Positions 60,789 through 64,000 of a DNA stretch of 64,000 nucleotides are shown here, one piece after another. Every line of letters starts with the position of its first letter. The stretch's first letter is position 1. The translations under genes were made by a program, and so were the position numbers. The DNA lies in assembly GCA_025677825.1 (NCBI GenBank), contig JAIXMO010000002.1, forward strand, positions 496,001-560,000, given 5' to 3'. The notes below the pieces were generated by a model that searched no databases, had not been told where the DNA came from, and was given only the letters and a program-made list of their open reading frames with translations. The stretch is from Helicostylum pulchrum (lineage: Eukaryota > Mucoromycota > Mucoromycetes > Mucorales > Mucoraceae).

Positions 60789-62298
60789 TTATGGTGGCGT
60801 AATACTAGGAGTAGGAGTTCGAGTAGCGGTTGTTCTTGGCCTAGTACTAATGACTGTAATAACTACATTTTCTGTTGTAGTAGCGGTACCTACGACCGTT
60901 TGAAGAACCTCATTATGACTTGTAAAAGCTACCGTGACAAGTTCGGTATCGGTTTGAAATATGGTTTGCATTACAGTTTGTCGAAACAGGTAATGTGTTA
61001 CGTCAACGCCTACTGTACTTGTAACTGTTATCGGTTCATTTGAAACTGTGACGGGTTCGTTGATTAATGTTACTGGTTCTGGGAATATCGTTGTTATTTG
61101 TCCACTCATAGTAACTGTTACTGGGCTGTTGGAAATAGTAATAGGCGAACCTGGGATCGTCGTGACTCCACCTTCTGCCGTAACAGTGACAATTCTGTTC
61201 GTTTCTACGCTAAGATTATCGGTAGGAATCGGAATACTCAGGCTATTTCTATATTCTGTAACCGTGTTGATCATGATAGGTAAAATTACTGTTGCCTCAG
61301 CAGTGGCTCCATTCATAGTGACAGTAGTTGTTTCTGTTGGTCCCGCTTTATTGACAGTTTCTGTTGTTCCGGGTTTCTGAACTGTTTCTGTAGGTCCGGT
61401 CTTCATGACTGTCTCAGTCACTATTCTTTCAAGTGGAGAGGGAGTAGGTGGTTGCGGTATAGTACTAGTATAATGTATAGTATCTGTATGGTCTACTGTC
61501 TGTGTAGATGTTACTGTAATAGGTGCGGGAGTGGCAGGTTCAGAGTAGTGGACGGTGCTTACATAAATGACCTTCTTGTTCTTCTTCCAACCTCCCTTTT
61601 TGTGCCATTTCCACCAATGTTTATCCCACTCACCATAATTGTCATCCTCGTCTTCGTCGCAGTCATCTTCATCTTCGTCGTCATCATCTTCATCGTTATG
61701 GTAATGCTTGGGTACACTATCATCACCACCGTTACGGTAGTGCTTAGACGAGCCATCATAATCCCACTGTACATAAGCGTTATACTCAGGAGTGTATACG
61801 TCTGCATTATTATAGACAGGATCTCTCTTCTTTAAAAAGTAAGCTCGTGATTTAGGCAAGACATGGACTTTTACAAAATGCGTCGACAAGGAATCTTCTG
61901 TCTTATCGTAATACGGTTGAAGAGAAAGAGAATGGTCTCCCTTAGACAGATACACTCTACCGATATTATTGTATGAGTCAGATTCGCCAATCTTTTGATG
62001 ATGGTCATAAATATCAACTTTAGAGCCATCTATTAGAGAGTATGTCAATTCCTTCTTTTTTTGATTTGGATATATATCGTTTATAGAACTTACAAGGACC
62101 ATAATTATAAACTTGCACTATAGCCGGTTTAGTCAAGTGAAGGGGAAGAGTGTATTGGTTTTCGTCATGATTGGAATAGGCAGTATAAGAAGCCGAGATA
62201 TGCGTGTCATTTCCGGTAGACTTTATTACGGCAGCACAGACAATAACGTGGCAAATAATGGCCAAACAAAGTACAAATAGTATCTTAGATGTAATCAT
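60789..62298 (-). CDS. Secreted acidic, Thr/Val-repeat protein B
   Basis: Exons 62298-62094 and 62029-60789 give 481 residues. Same architecture as protein A: signal peptide (ITSKILFVLCLAIICHVIVC), beta-type domain (KPAIVQVYNYGPCDGSKVDI), acidic block (DEDDDDEDEDDCDEDEDD), HWWKWHKKGGWKK and the Thr/Val repeat region ending RTPTPSITPP. Intron position and phase equal those of A. A central segment from TPAPITVTSTQTVDHTDTIH through TETVQKPGTTETVNK is identical to A at the DNA level, while flanking regions are clearly diverged. Role unknown; probably extracellular. Confidence 0.8.
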
Positions 62299-62714
62299 GA
62301 ATTAAGAAGAATATATAGTTTAATAAAGAGTACGTTAGTCGAAGTTTATATAAGATCTCAGTTAAACATTCCTCTATCACGAAGAGTGGTAGAAATCCAA
62401 ACAGACAAAGAAAATAAGGAGAGCGTTTATCATCCAAATTAAGTATTTTTTATTGTTTTGTGAGAATAGCAAAGTAACTTGTTCTGTACTACAAGACATT
62501 GTTTTATATATATTCTAATTTACACCAAGGAGGAGGAGAGATGATAAATTTAGTGATAAGTTCAATTATCAGAGTCAAGTTATAAAGGTAACTGTCATAA
62601 ACTAAAATAAAATGATCAAAAAAAAAAAAAAAAAAAAAAAGGGTAAAACTCAAAATAGACGAGTGGTTTTATTTGAATATAAAATGCATATGATGAAAAA
62701 GAAAAAAAAAAGAG
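62299..62714. promoter_or_regulatory. 5' flank of secreted protein B
   Basis: Up to about 62445 it mirrors the upstream region of protein A, including a TATATAA-like sequence about 50 bases before the ATG. An A24 run follows at 62617-62640. Confidence 0.5.
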
Positions 62715-64000
62715 TTACTCAAGAACAACTCTTGCGGGTAATAATACTACTTCCTCTTCATCTACGAATAAAGGACTGATAACCATTTTTACTGACTTGT
62801 CTTCATGACCACTTGTCTCTCCAACTACGGCCATAATTTCTTGATCAAATTTACTTCCAACAGCGATAGGTTGAGCGGTTACATCAGCATCACCACCATG
62901 AATTTCTAATGATAAAGCAGCACATAAGCCTAGAATATCATTCCAAATATGCATGTAGTCTTGTTCAGTTCTTGTCATTGTATTCAATAATCTCATCATT
63001 TCATCAGTTAAATTGGTTCTCATATCTTCGAGATATTCTTTTGTCGCTGGATTTAAAGATAATGACTGAACAGTTTGTCTTCGATACCATTTGGCAAAAT
63101 TAGTACCTAAAGTACTATGAAATCTACGAATTTGATCAGAGTAAGCAGTATTTAATAAATGCTGGTTCTCTGTACCAAATGGAAGTGAATTCAAGTAAAA
63201 TCTTGTAATATGTAAAAATAATGATTGTTCTAAAGCCAATCTCCACTCTTCTTCAACCGCAGTATGCACGAAACGAGTTAAGGTTTCTGCTAATCTAGCT
63301 AACTTTTGAGTTAAAGTACGAGAATTAACAATAGGTGGAACTTGTGTAGCTTCATAATCGAAAACACCATCTTCTTCTTCTTTTTTGATATCCTTTTCAT
63401 TACTATTTCCTTTGCTGTTAATTTCTTTTGCATCAGCACTAGTATGACTTAAATCTAACGCTTTATCATATAATTCATCATCACAACCAGTTAAACTTCT
63501 TAAATTCGAAATCATATCTGCTTGATGTTTTTGAGCTAATTGTGAGTTACGAAGTTGAGATTGAAGTATTTCATTCTCTTCAAGTAATTGAGCATAGGAC
63601 TTTGTAACAGAAGCGAAACTAGGCTGAGGTTGAGGAGGTGCTGATATTTGATCATCAACAACATTATCGTCACTTGTTACACTACTGTGGTCAAAGTCTG
63701 CTGTTGCAGAGCGAGCACCATCATCTCCAAATTCAGCTGCATTCGATCTTGAACGTTTATCATCTTGGTCTTCATCCATACTACCACCACGTAACAAGTG
63801 AGAATTAGGTTCATAATCACGCAAAGTCTCAAGTCTACTAGTGTTATTATCATGTAAATGAATATCATGTAAGTGATCCCTAATAGAAGCTTCACCATCT
63901 AAAGTAGAATGGTCGTCATCTGTTTCTCTGTCCATTGTCATTCTACTGCTGCTAATAATACTAGGTGGTCCACCATGAGTACTAATGACTGACTCTTGGT
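62715..64000 (-). CDS. Hypothetical coiled-coil protein (5' end outside window)
   Basis: A single open frame runs from beyond the right edge (first visible residues QESVISTHGG) to TAA at 62715. An ATG at 63941 (MTMDRETDDDHSTLDGEASI) is internal or a possible start. The N-terminal part is acidic and His/Ser-rich, a short coiled coil follows (SYAQLLEENEILQSQLRNSQ), then a folded helical region (RFVHTAVEEEWRLALEQSLF, FAKWYRRQTVQSLSLNPATK) and a beta-rich end (EEEVVLLPARVVLE). I do not recognise the family. Because the start is missing, domains further upstream could define it. Confidence 0.75.
   Translation of the reverse strand, partial: QESVISTHGGPPSIISSSRMTMDRETDDDHSTLDGEASIRDHLHDIHLHDNNTSRLETLRDYEPNSHLLRGGSMDEDQDDKRSRSNAAEFGDDGARSATADFDHSSVTSDDNVVDDQISAPPQPQPSFASVTKSYAQLLEENEILQSQLRNSQLAQKHQADMISNLRSLTGCDDELYDKALDLSHTSADAKEINSKGNSNEKDIKKEEEDGVFDYEATQVPPIVNSRTLTQKLARLAETLTRFVHTAVEEEWRLALEQSLFLHITRFYLNSLPFGTENQHLLNTAYSDQIRRFHSTLGTNFAKWYRRQTVQSLSLNPATKEYLEDMRTNLTDEMMRLLNTMTRTEQDYMHIWNDILGLCAALSLEIHGGDADVTAQPIAVGSKFDQEIMAVVGETSGHEDKSVKMVISPLFVDEEEVVLLPARVVLE

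Larger units (their letters stand above)
57550..62445. repeat. Inverted duplication carrying secreted proteins A and B
   Basis: Both genes, their 5' flanks (for example AATGTTTAACTGAGATC at about 57677 and its reverse complement near 62358) and their 3' flanks (59846-60010 against 60290-60420) match in opposite orientation, with the centre near 60.1 kb. Each arm is about 2.4 kb. Similarity is patchy: one tract of about 188 bases is identical. Confidence 0.9.

Overview
The window is nuclear DNA of an early-diverging filamentous fungus, almost certainly Mucoromycota and most likely Mucorales. The evidence is AT-rich intergenic DNA with long A/T homopolymers, many short GT-AG introns (about 49-130 bases) with CTAAC/CTAAT-like branch sites, fungal gene families (GT15 mannosyltransferase, Ste11-type MAPKKK, UPF0014 permease, STIMATE/YPL162c protein), and several fast-evolving multi-exon families that I associate with Mucoromycota. 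I built gene models by joining exons whose splice phases agree; product names come from recognised motifs, since no database search was possible.

Layout. 0-6.5 kb: 3' part of a Ste11-like MAPKKK and a convergent seven-exon importin-beta (IPO5/Kap121). 6.5-22 kb is accessory and relic-rich: a 428-bp inverted-repeat element, a small two-exon candidate gene, a nine-exon Hsp70/HSPA12-like gene, a DDE transposon inserted into an unknown gene family, a foldback element, a frame-broken nuclease-like gene, a 145-bp tandem repeat and a small two-exon gene whose intron is a repeat. 22-31.5 kb: STIMATE-like membrane protein, HSL-type esterase, Sec7-PH Arf GEF, Med11, and WRNIP1/Mgs1. 31.8-33.0 kb: a shrunken, collinear remnant of the 7.9-13.7 kb block. 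33.2-41.3 kb is compact housekeeping: dynactin p24, an F-box protein, a seven-repeat tau-like microtubule-binding protein, V-ATPase subunit B, a THEM6-like thioesterase and a KTR/KRE2 mannosyltransferase. 41.7-48.9 kb: a broken hypothetical locus, an MFS anion transporter and casein kinase 1. 50-57.5 kb: a coiled-coil protein, an eleven-exon nuclease-like gene with one internal stop, and a UPF0014 permease. 57.5-62.4 kb: two secreted acidic/Thr-rich paralogues as a tail-to-tail inverted duplication. 62.7 kb to the edge: a coiled-coil hypothetical protein.

There is no operon-like logic. The housekeeping genes are tightly packed, with divergent pairs sharing short promoters (Sec7/Med11, Vma2/THEM6) and convergent pairs with almost no spacer (THEM6/KTR overlap by 6 bases; Med11/WRNIP1 are 18 bases apart). 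The strongest leads are the fungal tau-like repeat protein, the inverted secreted-protein pair with a conversion-like identical tract, and the transposon that can be dated against a related unoccupied site inside the same window. No rRNA, tRNA or CRISPR was recognised.
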